From NORP294 sp047627915 (GTDB lineage: Bacteria > Bacteroidota > Bacteroidia > Flavobacteriales_E > Vicingaceae), in the NCBI GenBank assembly GCA_047627915.1, contig JBLHTZ010000004.1:1-64000 (forward strand): a stretch of 64,000 bases of DNA. Reading direction: 5' to 3'. The number at the start of each line of letters is the position of its first letter. Positions within the stretch are counted from its first letter, which is position 1. Positions 27,373 to 35,931 of the stretch are shown piece by piece. The notes beneath the pieces are model-generated. The model was not told where the DNA came from. It searched no databases and was given only the letters and a program-made list of their open reading frames with translations. The position numbers and the translations under genes were made by a program.

Positions 27373-28641
27373 CTAATTATCCAGTTCCAACACCTTCAAG
27401 TGAACAAGGTCTATTTTATTTTGAAACACTTTCTTTACCGTAAAGACGAATTGATCTTTTTGAATTTGCTCGTTCATGGTAGGAATACTCTCGAAAGTGT
27501 CAATAATTAACCCGGCTATCGTTTCGTAATTGTCTGACTCAGGTAAGCCTAAATTGTATTCGTTGTTCAAATAATCTACCTCCAATCTTGCAGCAAACAG
27601 AAACTCGTGATCGTTAATTCTTGTTTCCAATAAAGCTTCTTTATCGTGTTCGTCTTCAATTTCTCCAAAAATTTCTTCAATGATGTCTTCAATGGTCACA
27701 ATTCCAGCGGTCCCACCAAACTCATCTACCACTACTGCAATACTTCGCTTTTGTTGAATAAATATTTCCAATATCTCATTCGCTTGCATCGACATCGGGA
27801 TGATGGGGAGCGGTAATAATATTGATTTGATGCTTTCAGGCTTTTTAAACAGCTCGAAGGAGTGCGTGTACCCAATAATATTGTCAATATTGTCTTTATA
27901 AATCAATATTTTAGACAGACCAGTTTCGATAAATTTATCTTTCAACTTTTCAAGGTCTTCCTCCATTTCGAGCGCTACAATTTCTGTTCTAGGAATCATA
28001 CATTCCCGCGCCTTTACCTTTGAAAAATCGAGCGCATTCTGAAAAATTTGAATTTCGTGGTCTACCTCTTCTTGAGATAGTGTATGCTCCGTTCCTTCTT
28101 TCAAGTAATGCTCTAAGTCAATTCTTCCAAAATTCAAGTCTTCTTCAGAGCTTAACTGTGGTGAAAATATTTTTATCAGTAGTTCTGAAATCCCAATCAC
28201 TAAAAGCATCGGAAGAAACATAATCCAATAAATAATAAACAGGGGCAAGGCAAAAAACCGCAACATTAGGTTAGGGTTTATTCTAAAAAGTGTTTTGGGC
28301 AAGAACTCTGCCGTTACCAAAATAATAAGGGTTGAAAGGATGGTTTGAACGAGTAGAATTACCAATTCACTCTCGGTAAAAGCAGCGATTTTAGGCTCCA
28401 AAATTTTCGCCATAAAAATTCCGTAAACAACCAAAGCACTGTTATTGCCTACTAGCATTGCACCAATAAATCTTGAAGGCCTTTTTAGAAAATTAGAAAT
28501 GATTTTTGCAAAAAAGTCCCCTTGTTTCCCATCGAGCTCAATTTTTAATTTATTGGCCGATACAAAGGCAATTTCCATACCTGAAAAGAAAGCTGAAAAA
28601 ACAAGCGTACTGAGGATTATTCCCCATTGGTAACTGTCCAT
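27373..28641 (-). CDS. CNNM/CorC transporter family (hemolysin-like, DUF21-CBS) protein
   Basis: The first ~190 residues form a DUF21/CNNM membrane domain with three to four helices and the FSGMEIAFVSANKLKIE start motif. A CBS pair follows (MIPRTEIVALEMEEDLEKL near residue 215, then SIAVVVDEFGGTAGIVTIED near 300), and a C-terminal CorC_HlyC domain. Family members are linked to Mg2+ or Co2+ transport. The gliding protein GldE has the same layout, but no gliding neighbour genes lie here, so I do not call it GldE. It follows a 68-residue membrane protein gene by 14 bp. Confidence 0.92.
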   Translation of the reverse strand: MDSYQWGIILSTLVFSAFFSGMEIAFVSANKLKIELDGKQGDFFAKIISNFLKRPSRFIGAMLVGNNSALVVYGIFMAKILEPKIAAFTESELVILLVQTILSTLIILVTAEFLPKTLFRINPNLMLRFFALPLFIIYWIMFLPMLLVIGISELLIKIFSPQLSSEEDLNFGRIDLEHYLKEGTEHTLSQEEVDHEIQIFQNALDFSKVKARECMIPRTEIVALEMEEDLEKLKDKFIETGLSKILIYKDNIDNIIGYTHSFELFKKPESIKSILLPLPIIPMSMQANEILEIFIQQKRSIAVVVDEFGGTAGIVTIEDIIEEIFGEIEDEHDKEALLETRINDHEFLFAARLEVDYLNNEYNLGLPESDNYETIAGLIIDTFESIPTMNEQIQKDQFVFTVKKVFQNKIDLVHLKVLELDN

Positions 28642-28655
28642 AAAATCAAATATAA

Positions 28656-28862
28656 CTATTTACCCTTTTTCTCCGCTTCTCTTTCGTGAAACATGCGTTG
28701 TTTTCTTCGCATAATGAATAAGAAAATAGCAATCACTGAAAACCCAAAAAAATAAAGCGCATCGTATATGCTATTTTTTATGGACCAGTACACCGCAATT
28801 AGGAAGGTCGCAATTGCAATGACCAACCATGCCTTCTCCATAAACTTTACAACTTTAATCAT
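28656..28862 (-). CDS. Small two-helix membrane protein, unknown function
   Basis: The 68-residue product has two hydrophobic helices (WLVIAIATFLIAVYW and LYFFGFSVIAIFLFIM), then a short basic tail RRKQRMFHEREAEKKGK. I do not recognise a family. It overlaps the end of lptC by 8 bp and precedes the CNNM gene by 14 bp, so it is almost certainly translated from the same transcript. Position in the block suggests an envelope role. Its conserved place in related genomes would show whether it is real. Confidence 0.75.
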   Translation of the reverse strand: MIKVVKFMEKAWLVIAIATFLIAVYWSIKNSIYDALYFFGFSVIAIFLFIMRRKQRMFHEREAEKKGK

Positions 28863-29424
28863 TTTCTATGTTTATTATTCCACTGGGTTGAAGAATTCTA
28901 TATTCAGTAAAATTTTGGTTTGAAATTAGACCTGTCCCCATAATAATTTGGTCTGTGGTTGTAATTTTTACGAACACATCCGAAGTAATCTGTTCTGTTT
29001 CCTTATTCCACAGTAACTCCTCGGTATTTAATTGTTCTCCTTTTTCATTCACCACAATTACGTTTTCCCGAGCTTGCATTTTATTGGCATACGTTGAATC
29101 AATCGCATAGTTAGAAGTTAGCTTCGTGGTGACATTCATTTCATCATCGAAAATTTTAACCTCTACTCCTTCAGGCATTTCATTGTAGTTCTTATTCCCT
29201 CCGTATTGATTCAATAGCGGGGCATTTAGCTGAAAAACTACATTTCCGCTTGTGCTGTACATCACCTCAACCTCCTTTACCACTTGATCTGGTAAGATTT
29301 CTGTGTTGTCGTATTTTTTAACCTCGTCAATATCATTTGAGCACGAAAAAAGCACCCCAAAAAGTACTGGTAAACAGTACTTTAAGAAGGTGCTTTTGCG
29401 CTTTAAGTTGGTTTTTTGTTTCAA
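28855..29424 (-). CDS. lptC: LPS export ABC transporter periplasmic protein LptC
   Basis: LptC links the inner-membrane LptBFG ABC transporter to LptA in lipopolysaccharide export. The 189-residue product has an N-terminal signal with a possible lipobox LFSC near residue 27-30, and then the beta-jellyroll pattern of the family (VFQLNAPLLNQYGGN, VEVKIFDDEMN, LTSNYAIDSTYANKMQARENV, GEQLNTEELLWNKETE). The lipobox version is common in Bacteroidota; a membrane-anchored form is the alternative. It starts right after the TPR gene. Confidence 0.88.
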   Translation of the reverse strand: MKQKTNLKRKSTFLKYCLPVLFGVLFSCSNDIDEVKKYDNTEILPDQVVKEVEVMYSTSGNVVFQLNAPLLNQYGGNKNYNEMPEGVEVKIFDDEMNVTTKLTSNYAIDSTYANKMQARENVIVVNEKGEQLNTEELLWNKETEQITSDVFVKITTTDQIIMGTGLISNQNFTEYRILQPSGIINIEND

Positions 29425-30717
29425 TTAAAATCTAGCTTTTGTAGACTCTCCTATCCAACAACCAATATTTACTGTATCTCCTGCCTTTGTTCCACCAAAG
29501 AAGCAGTCCTCTTGTGTTGGAAAATATTTTGAATAGGTTGCAATCTTACCGTTTGCTTTTCCCGAAACTGATGGATCAACTGATTTTGCTTTGTTATAAT
29601 AATCTGCCGCTAACCAATATATAGCTTTTTGAGCACAAGCATCCTCTCCTACACAAGAACTAGAAACTATCATATCGCCTATCATTAGGTAAGGCAATCC
29701 CCAACCGCCTTTCAGGCTTGCTGCTTTTCTAGCATTTGTTCTTGCTGGTCCAAATTTACCTGCACTTCTTTGTGCTTCTGCTAATTCAATGTAATAATCA
29801 GCCTTTTTTGTTTCATCTTGAGCTAAATCAATTGCTTGTTGGAAGAAATTTTCCGCAGCACCAAACTCCTTGTTCTTTAAACTCATGATTCCCATTTTTT
29901 CAGCGGAAACTGAAGAAGGACTAGAGGCGTGCATTTCTTTCGCAATGGTAAAGAATATTGGCGCATCGGTACAATTCTTTTTATCGAGTATGTCTGCTGT
30001 TCTCTCCATCCACGTTGCATCCGCTTTGTTTTTCTCATAACCATCTTCAGCCATCTTCACCAACACATCACAACTTAAATAAGGACTCGCTAGATCGTTC
30101 ACACTTTCTTTTGCTTGTACATAATATTCTTGTGTCTTTTTCCCTTCATACTTCGCAATGTTGAACGCTAAAATATCAGTCAACTGACCGAAAATTTTAA
30201 CTACATCTTCTGGAGTTTTCTTTTCAACTCTTTCCATCAATACTGCAGCATTCATATAAGAAGCAACTGTTCCTGCTTCTGCATAATTACCACCTTCATT
30301 AACTGCGCTTTCTAAAACTACAAAGGGCAACTCAGGCTGATCACTTTTATAGCGCAATAAGTCTGTCCCCTTTCTTCCGTCAACTCTACCTTGGTTGCTT
30401 CCAAAATTCTCTTTTCTCCTATCGTAAACAGTTATAATAGAATCTATTATTTGAGATTTTTGAGCTTCTGTTTTTGCTTTACCTTCTCTTCTTTTTAACA
30501 GCGCTACCCCGTCAACATACATTTTCTCAGATGAAGCTGGACAAATGTCATACGCCACTTTCCAATACTTGTAGGCATCGTTGTACATTTTTTGCTTGTA
30601 GTAATCTTTGTACAAAGAAAGGTTCTCAATGCACTTAACACTATCAGCTCCATATTTTTGCCCGAATGCACTTCCCGCCATTAAGGCTACAATCATCAAT
30701 AATCCTAATTTTCTCAT
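29425..30717 (-). CDS. Secreted/periplasmic TPR protein, unknown function
   Basis: The ATG at 30717 is chosen because it starts a signal peptide (MRKLGLLMIVALMAGSAFGQ); the frame stays open upstream to an ATG at 30756 that would precede it by 13 residues. The mature 411-residue part is mostly helical with TPR-like repeats, for example KKADYYIELAEAQRSAGKFG. Cysteines near the C-terminus (CVGEDACAQK, EDCFFGG, GCWIGE) are unusual and could form disulphides. It lies between an outer-membrane barrel gene and lptC. Function is not known; a role in outer-membrane assembly or peptidoglycan-associated scaffolding is inference. Confidence 0.85.
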   Translation of the reverse strand: MRKLGLLMIVALMAGSAFGQKYGADSVKCIENLSLYKDYYKQKMYNDAYKYWKVAYDICPASSEKMYVDGVALLKRREGKAKTEAQKSQIIDSIITVYDRRKENFGSNQGRVDGRKGTDLLRYKSDQPELPFVVLESAVNEGGNYAEAGTVASYMNAAVLMERVEKKTPEDVVKIFGQLTDILAFNIAKYEGKKTQEYYVQAKESVNDLASPYLSCDVLVKMAEDGYEKNKADATWMERTADILDKKNCTDAPIFFTIAKEMHASSPSSVSAEKMGIMSLKNKEFGAAENFFQQAIDLAQDETKKADYYIELAEAQRSAGKFGPARTNARKAASLKGGWGLPYLMIGDMIVSSSCVGEDACAQKAIYWLAADYYNKAKSVDPSVSGKANGKIATYSKYFPTQEDCFFGGTKAGDTVNIGCWIGESTKARF

Positions 30718-30728
30718 GTTTGTTTTAT

Positions 30729-32057
30729 TTAATCGTATTGTCTTTTGATAAACCACTTATCATTTATTGTTACACCTACTTGTAGGTTGAAAAAATTCTC
30801 TTGAGTTAATCCATCTTCATCTTTTCCTCTTCGGCCAACTTCAGCTCCAAAATTTAACGTGGAGAAGGTTTTTCGTAACGGTAAGGATAAACCAAAACTT
30901 ATGCCAAACTCAGAAACGTCTTCATTGTTAATCCTAACAATAGAGCTATTGTATCTGAAACCAGATCTGTAACCTATTTTACTTAGGTAAGATCCAAAAC
31001 CTGCTGTGTTCACATATTTGTCAAACCCCACGTGAATGGACTGCCCGTTTACTAATTCTACATTTGGCCCAAAATCTGCATCTCCCCAAGTGTTCAAACG
31101 AAGATCTGCCGTTAACATCCAGTGATTTTTGTTTTCTAAAGCCAAGCCCATTCCCAACACTGCTCTATTGGCAACCTTTATTTTTGAGTTGTCTTGAAAG
31201 AATGCTGTATCTCTAAAACGTTCTAATCCCTCTACTCCATTATAATTTCGAACGATTCTTGACTGTTCAGCGTTAAACTCATCGCCCGGAGATAATACTG
31301 CACCAACAACAACCCTGTACTTATCGTTCAAGTGTTTGAAATACTGAACCCCTACTTGGTATGAAACGCTGTTCACCCTCACTATTCTTTCATCTAGCGT
31401 ATTGATAAAACCAGAACTCGAATTCTCGTAAACAACTCTTCTATAATCAACTAGCTCCCCAAAATAGTAACTTCCCGTTACCCCCACAGAAAAGTTCTTG
31501 AAAAACTCATACCCCAATCCAAAGTAAATTTCATTCACTCCCCCAGAACCTTCGTAACGATAATCGAGCAATTCCGTGTTTATTGTATCGGCATTAGAAT
31601 AGTCATACCCTATAAAACTGTAAGGCTTTATTCCAAATGCCATTCCGGCTTTTTCGCCCAAAGGAACGGCTAAACTCATGTGACCAAACTGAGTGTTACT
31701 TCCCGTTCTGGTTTGACCACCGGAAGTGTATTCTGCATTTCTAGAAATTGCAGAAAACTCGAATGTCGTTAAGCTAATGTTAGAAAAAGAGGCTGGGTTT
31801 ACTGCATTGATAAAATTTGATCCTCGATCGTTCAAATTCGCATTACTTCTAGATAAAGAGTCGTATACCAATGGCTTGTACTGAAACGGACGCCAAGCAA
31901 CTCCTGCTCCACCTAAACCAAAATTACCGTTAAAAGTAGCGGTGTTTAGCGTTCCTATGCCATATCTGGAATACGGAGAATCCGTATTTTTTTGCGCCTG
32001 CAAAAAGCCAAATACCAATAAAAAAGTCAATGTGAGAGCGAACGTTTTATTCGCCAT
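30729..32057 (-). CDS. Outer-membrane beta-barrel protein (putative)
   Basis: The ATG at 32057 starts a clear signal peptide (FALTLTFLLVFGFLQAQ); the longer reading to 32075 adds six residues. The mature protein of ~420 residues has alternating beta-strand patterns, an early SPYSRYGIGTLN motif common in Bacteroidota barrels, repeated aromatic-rich strands (FSVGVTGSYYFGELVDY) and ends in a short strand. It resembles OmpP1/FadL-like or PorP/SprF-like barrels, but no specific family is certain. It overlaps coaX by 11 bp, and the TPR gene follows. Confidence 0.82.
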   Translation of the reverse strand: MANKTFALTLTFLLVFGFLQAQKNTDSPYSRYGIGTLNTATFNGNFGLGGAGVAWRPFQYKPLVYDSLSRSNANLNDRGSNFINAVNPASFSNISLTTFEFSAISRNAEYTSGGQTRTGSNTQFGHMSLAVPLGEKAGMAFGIKPYSFIGYDYSNADTINTELLDYRYEGSGGVNEIYFGLGYEFFKNFSVGVTGSYYFGELVDYRRVVYENSSSGFINTLDERIVRVNSVSYQVGVQYFKHLNDKYRVVVGAVLSPGDEFNAEQSRIVRNYNGVEGLERFRDTAFFQDNSKIKVANRAVLGMGLALENKNHWMLTADLRLNTWGDADFGPNVELVNGQSIHVGFDKYVNTAGFGSYLSKIGYRSGFRYNSSIVRINNEDVSEFGISFGLSLPLRKTFSTLNFGAEVGRRGKDEDGLTQENFFNLQVGVTINDKWFIKRQYD

Positions 32058-32781
32058 TGTAAATAAGTATTTCATTCAAGCCTTTTAGCACCAAATTAGG
32101 GTCTGCAAAGATGCCATTTTTTAACTCTTTTACAAAGAAATTGGCATCTCCTCCAGTAATTACGATTTTCAGTGTTTTATATTGCTTTTCGTAGCTATCA
32201 ATAAACCCCCTCATTTCGGAGATTAACCCATTTACAACACCTGACAGCATTGAAGTAATAGTTGTATTTCCAATAGTTTGAGGTCTTTCTGCCCCTTCCC
32301 AGTGCAACAGTGGAAGTTTACTGGTATAACTGTTCATGGCTCGTAATCTTAATTGCACACCAGGTGAAATCGCTCCTCCTAAATAGCCCCCTTCTGCTGT
32401 TAAAAAATCATAAGTAACGCAAGTTCCTGCGTCGATCACCAAGGTATTTTGATTTGGAAATTGAGCAGAGGCTCCTGCAACTGCCGCAATTCTGTCTTTC
32501 CCTAACGTGTCTGGACTTTCGTATTCTAATCGAAAAGGCAAAGCGGTTTGGTGGTTCAACATCAACGTGGGCACTTTGAGGCCGCGGAGTTGTAACTTCT
32601 CTTCGGCTTCAGTATTGACAGATGAAATAATTACAGCGTTTATATCGTAGTTCTTCAGAAGATCATTACTCAACTCTAGTGCCTCATTTTTCAAGCTAGA
32701 GGAATGCAGTATTTCCCTCCCTTCGAAGATAGCGAACTTTGTTCGAGTATTCCCGATATCAACGGCCAAGCGTGCTTTCAT
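32047..32781 (-). CDS. coaX: Type III pantothenate kinase
   Basis: CoaX phosphorylates pantothenate with ATP in the first step of CoA synthesis. The ASKHA-fold motifs are present: the phosphate loop LAVDIGNTRTKFAIFEG near residue 5, the central TLGKDRIAAVAGA near 93 with the base VIDAGTCVTYDFL near 115, GGAISPGVQLRLRAM near 135 and VITGGDANFF near 209. Length is 244 residues, typical for the type. It heads the minus-strand block that runs through the outer-membrane barrel, TPR protein and lptC, and its leader region holds no other gene. Confidence 0.93.
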   Translation of the reverse strand: MKARLAVDIGNTRTKFAIFEGREILHSSSLKNEALELSNDLLKNYDINAVIISSVNTEAEEKLQLRGLKVPTLMLNHQTALPFRLEYESPDTLGKDRIAAVAGASAQFPNQNTLVIDAGTCVTYDFLTAEGGYLGGAISPGVQLRLRAMNSYTSKLPLLHWEGAERPQTIGNTTITSMLSGVVNGLISEMRGFIDSYEKQYKTLKIVITGGDANFFVKELKNGIFADPNLVLKGLNEILIYNGE

Positions 32782-32836
32782 TGCGTCAAAAGTAGGTATA
32801 GTTTGAGTGCCAAGAAATATTTTGAAATAAATTTTG

Positions 32837-32865
32837 TTGTAGCACGAATTTTATTTTTACATTTG
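32837..32865 (+). promoter_or_regulatory. Promoter for tRNA-Phe
   Basis: TTG at 32837-32839, an 18-bp spacer and TACATTTG at 32858-32865 match the Bacteroidota -33/-7 consensus closely. Transcription would begin about 38 nt before the tRNA. Confidence 0.7.
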
Positions 32866-32908
32866 TCGCCCGATAAAAATTGTGTTGACAGTTTTTAATA
32901 GCGGTGAG

Positions 32909-32981
32909 GGTGCCATAGCTCAGTTGGTAGAGCAAAGGACTGAAAATCCTTGTGTCGCTGGTTCGATTCCAGCTGGCACCA
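32909..32981 (+). tRNA. tRNA-Phe (GAA)
   Basis: All cloverleaf arms can be folded: acceptor stem GGTGCCA with TGGCACC, D arm GCTC...GAGC, anticodon stem AAGGA with TCCTT around loop CTGAAAA, and T arm GCTGG-TTCGATT-CCAGC. The anticodon GAA at 32942-32944 reads phenylalanine codons. The 3' CCA is not encoded; the discriminator base is A. It is a lone tRNA gene followed directly by a terminator. Confidence 0.97.
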
Positions 32982-32985
32982 CTTG

Positions 32986-33017
32986 AAAAAAGCCTTGCAA
33001 CAATGCAAGGCTTTTTT
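32986..33017 (+). terminator. Terminator after tRNA-Phe
   Basis: A 14-bp stem (32986-32999 with 33004-33017) with the loop ACAA ends in T6. It starts 4 nt after the tRNA. Confidence 0.93.
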
Positions 33018-33074
33018 GTTGCTTAAAACATCGCTTTCCGCACAACTCTATTCGATCCGGCTCGTTTCAACACC

Positions 33075-33465
33075 ATGAAAAAATCACCATCCTTTTCAGT
33101 GAAAGAGCGCATGCAAAGTTTTGTGCCTGCCTTTAATAGCATGGAGCTACTTCTCAAAAACGAACACAATACTTGGGCGCACTTGTTCTTTATGCTTGCG
33201 AATTTAGTTTTTGGAACAATCGTTCAGTTAAATAGTGTGGAGTGGTTATTTATTGCCCTTGCCGTTAGTTTAGTCTTTCTTTCCGAATTGTTTAACACTG
33301 CGCTAGAAAAGCTGGCCGACAAGGTGGATCCTAACTTTACCCCCATTAATAGGGGCTGTGAAAGATTATGCCTCGCCTGCTGTTTTATTCGCTTCTATTT
33401 TTGCGGCAATCGAGAGAGTGCTTGTTGTGGGACAAAAAGCGATCGCGCTTATTTGTGGTCTTTAA
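33075..33465 (+). pseudogene. Diacylglycerol kinase (DgkA family) gene with a +1 frameshift
   Basis: The first ~93 residues match the prokaryotic diacylglycerol/undecaprenol kinase family: KNEHNTWAHL, a membrane helix, and the catalytic SELFNTALEKLADKV. At GGGG (33352-33355) the frame breaks; skipping one G restores NRAVKDYASPAVLFASIFAAI, the third helix of the family, and gives a stop at 33463-33465. The unshifted frame instead runs to 33530 through low-quality Cys-rich sequence. The enzyme would phosphorylate diacylglycerol or undecaprenol in the inner membrane, relevant to glycan carrier recycling. A sequencing error in the G run is the alternative to a real mutation. The restored end overlaps the convergent sugar transferase gene by 17 bp. 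Confidence 0.8.
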
Positions 33466-34828
33466 ATAGGGTAAAACCCGTTAAGAATACAATTTTTACA
33501 TCGAAAAACAAGGTCCAGCTGTTCACGTAAAACCGATCCAAGCGAACCCTATTTTGCAACAAGGCAAAATCGTCAATTTCTCCTCTAAACCCTTTAATTT
33601 GAGCTAATCCTGTAATGCCCGGTTTAATGGCATGTCGGTTCATAAAATTGCCTACCAGGTTCGCATATTGCTCGGTGTGTTTTAGCATGTGAGGTCGAGG
33701 ACCAACAATGCTCATTTGCCCTTTCAACACATTAATGAACTGCGGTAGCTCGTCCAAAGAGGTTTTGCGTAAAAAAGCTCCCACCTTCGTTATTCTTGGG
33801 TCGTTTTGCGTGGCTTGTTTTGCATCAGCTTCTGCATTCTGCTTCATGCTTCTAAACTTGTAACAGTTAAAGCCTTTGTTATTTAACCCCGAACGTTTTT
33901 GCTTGAAAAAAACAGGCCCTGGTGAACTTAATTTAACTGCAATGGCAATAATGGGGAACAACCAACTGAAGAGTAATACGGTTACTAATACAGAGAATAG
34001 TAAATCGAACCCCCTTTTAATGAGCGCATTGTATTGATCGTCAAGCGGAGTAAGTGAAAGCTTTAGAATGTTGGTTTGACTAAAATTGACCACATTTAAA
34101 TTTTGAGACCCTACTTTTTTCCAATTAAATACTAACCTTAAACGAATAAAGTGGTTGTCGCAAAACAAGGAAAGCTCTTCAATTTCGTCTTCTAAATAGC
34201 CTGACAATGAAACATACAGCTCAGAAATAGGAAATTCCTTGTTTATTTTCTGCAATTCTTGTAACTGGATTCCTACTGGTTCTAATTGAACAATCTTTTG
34301 GGTTTCCGCTGAAATATTCTTTTCTAAAAACTCTTGAACTTCGTTCAACTGCGATTTGGTACCCATTAAAACAATCGCAGTCTGACTTTTCTTTTTCTTC
34401 AATTTCCGCAGGTAAACAGAGAAAGTTAGCCTTCTACCAACGAACAAAAAAGCTGAAAAACTAATGTACGTGTATAGCAAGAAAAACCGTGAATAGAAGG
34501 TCTTAATTAACCCATTAAATGCTACCGTAATTAGCAGTTGCAACACAATTGCCGTCACCACAGCAAAAACATACCTGTTTTTGCTCGTAAAGTGTTGTAG
34601 GTTATATATTTTTTGAGAGTTAGAAACGAAGAACCAAGTAATATTGATAAACAAAAGCAATCCCATATAATTGCTTTCTAATAAATCAAAAGATGCTTCG
34701 GACTGAAAGTCAAAACTACTCCCAGAATAAAAACGCAGGTAAACCCCTAAGCCAAACGCCAGGTTTAATACGACGGCATCGGCAATTCTGTAATAAAAAG
34801 AAAGAAGGTATTCGTGATTTTTATACAC
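33449..34828 (-). CDS. Exopolysaccharide polyprenyl glycosylphosphotransferase (WcaJ/WbaP type)
   Basis: The N-terminal half has about four to five membrane helices and a CoA-binding-like region. The C-terminal bacterial sugar transferase domain has KRGFDLLFSVLVTV, then SPGPVFFKQKRSGLNNKGF near residue 310, YKFRSMKQNAE and the active-site TSLDELPQFINVLKGQMS with VGPRPHM. It transfers a hexose-1-phosphate onto undecaprenyl phosphate, the initiating step of the second polysaccharide locus. As a second initiating enzyme beside the MraY/WecA-like one at 6968, it suggests two separate glycans, or one glycan with a split locus. At 459 residues it is full length. Confidence 0.93.
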   Translation of the reverse strand: MYKNHEYLLSFYYRIADAVVLNLAFGLGVYLRFYSGSSFDFQSEASFDLLESNYMGLLLFINITWFFVSNSQKIYNLQHFTSKNRYVFAVVTAIVLQLLITVAFNGLIKTFYSRFFLLYTYISFSAFLFVGRRLTFSVYLRKLKKKKSQTAIVLMGTKSQLNEVQEFLEKNISAETQKIVQLEPVGIQLQELQKINKEFPISELYVSLSGYLEDEIEELSLFCDNHFIRLRLVFNWKKVGSQNLNVVNFSQTNILKLSLTPLDDQYNALIKRGFDLLFSVLVTVLLFSWLFPIIAIAVKLSSPGPVFFKQKRSGLNNKGFNCYKFRSMKQNAEADAKQATQNDPRITKVGAFLRKTSLDELPQFINVLKGQMSIVGPRPHMLKHTEQYANLVGNFMNRHAIKPGITGLAQIKGFRGEIDDFALLQNRVRLDRFYVNSWTLFFDVKIVFLTGFTLFKDHK

Positions 34829-35931
34829 TAAAGTGGCTTTTGTCGCGCTAATTTAAGGAATAAGTCTTCATAGGAATTAATGATGTTTTCCCAAGTATAA
34901 AATTCTTCAATCTTTTTCCGATTGGCATCAATATAGCTTAACCGCACGGGCGAAGTTACTTGTTGGTTCAAAATTTCGCTCACCTTTGCTGCCGTTTTAA
35001 AATACAACGCATCACTTTCTAATACTGCTCCGTTAAATTCATTTTCATGGGCTACAATAAAAGCTGAAGATGCCATAGCTTCTAAAAGCGAAGGATTTGT
35101 ACCGCCTACAGAATGACCGTGAAAATAATAATTGGAGAAATGTCGCAAATTATTCAGGTCATGCAAATTGTAAATCCCCCCTAAAAACTGTATTCTTTTG
35201 TCGTGCTTAAACTTTTTAACCAAGTGTTGACCAAAAGCATTTTCTGTTTTGCCTATTACTAAAAATAGCAATTCTGAATTAGAAGCGCTCATGCCGTCCA
35301 AAATTGTCTCCACGTTATTTTCGGGTTCCATGCGAGCAATCAACATGTGGTACCCTTCTTCTTTTAGCTGGTACTTTTTTAGAACCGTTACATCTGGCTT
35401 GTTGAATAAATTTGATCCGTAGGCGATAAAAGTGGAGTCGACCTTGTACTTGTTTTTTAAAAAGGACTGAATGCCTTTTGAGTCGGCAACTAAATGGTCG
35501 GAACTGCTAACCGCCCACTTTTCTGCTTTGCGCAAGAACTGCTGAACGGAGCCACTGAACTTTGAGCGTTTCCACTCGAGTCCATCCATATTGGTTACCA
35601 CAATTGCATTTTTCGGTAATAAGTTTTTCCAAACAGAACTACTCGTGTATCCCAATTGTAATAAAATGTCAAAATTTTGTTTTCTGGAATTGAGAATACA
35701 ATTTAAGTCATAAAAGAATTGACCTGCAGTTCCTATCTTCTCTTCCCAATCTTTACAATGTTGAATTTGAACACCGCTCCATACCGATTTTTGATAGGGA
35801 TGGTCTGAAGAATTATAAACTACCACTTCGTGCCCCTTTTTGACCAATCCCACAGAAAGGAATTCTGCAAATTGCTCAAACCCTCCGTAATGATTTGGTA
35901 TGCCCCTAGTCCCTAATATTCCTATTCTCAT
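34828..35931 (-). CDS. Glycosyltransferase with DUF1972 N-terminus (rhamnosyltransferase-like, GT4)
   Basis: The protein opens with the DUF1972 signature IGILGTRGIPNHYGGFEQFAE and has the GT-B donor domain with NMDGLEWKRSKF and GGTNPSLLEAMASSAFIVAHE near residue 270-290. The family is linked to rhamnose or fucose transfer in surface glycans. It overlaps the sugar transferase gene by 1 bp and the polymerase gene by 26 bp. Donor identity is unknown, though rfbC upstream in the window points to a rhamnose-bearing glycan. Confidence 0.9.
   Translation of the reverse strand: MRIGILGTRGIPNHYGGFEQFAEFLSVGLVKKGHEVVVYNSSDHPYQKSVWSGVQIQHCKDWEEKIGTAGQFFYDLNCILNSRKQNFDILLQLGYTSSSVWKNLLPKNAIVVTNMDGLEWKRSKFSGSVQQFLRKAEKWAVSSSDHLVADSKGIQSFLKNKYKVDSTFIAYGSNLFNKPDVTVLKKYQLKEEGYHMLIARMEPENNVETILDGMSASNSELLFLVIGKTENAFGQHLVKKFKHDKRIQFLGGIYNLHDLNNLRHFSNYYFHGHSVGGTNPSLLEAMASSAFIVAHENEFNGAVLESDALYFKTAAKVSEILNQQVTSPVRLSYIDANRKKIEEFYTWENIINSYEDLFLKLARQKPL

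Noticed and set aside
27373..28641. Naming the CNNM/CorC protein GldE.
   Set aside because: Domain layout fits, but gldD and ssb are not adjacent, so the gliding role cannot be supported here.
33352..33355. Programmed ribosomal frameshift in the diacylglycerol kinase gene.
   Set aside because: The site lacks a slippery heptamer or downstream pseudoknot that I can see, and the family does not use frameshifting; a mutation or error is simpler.
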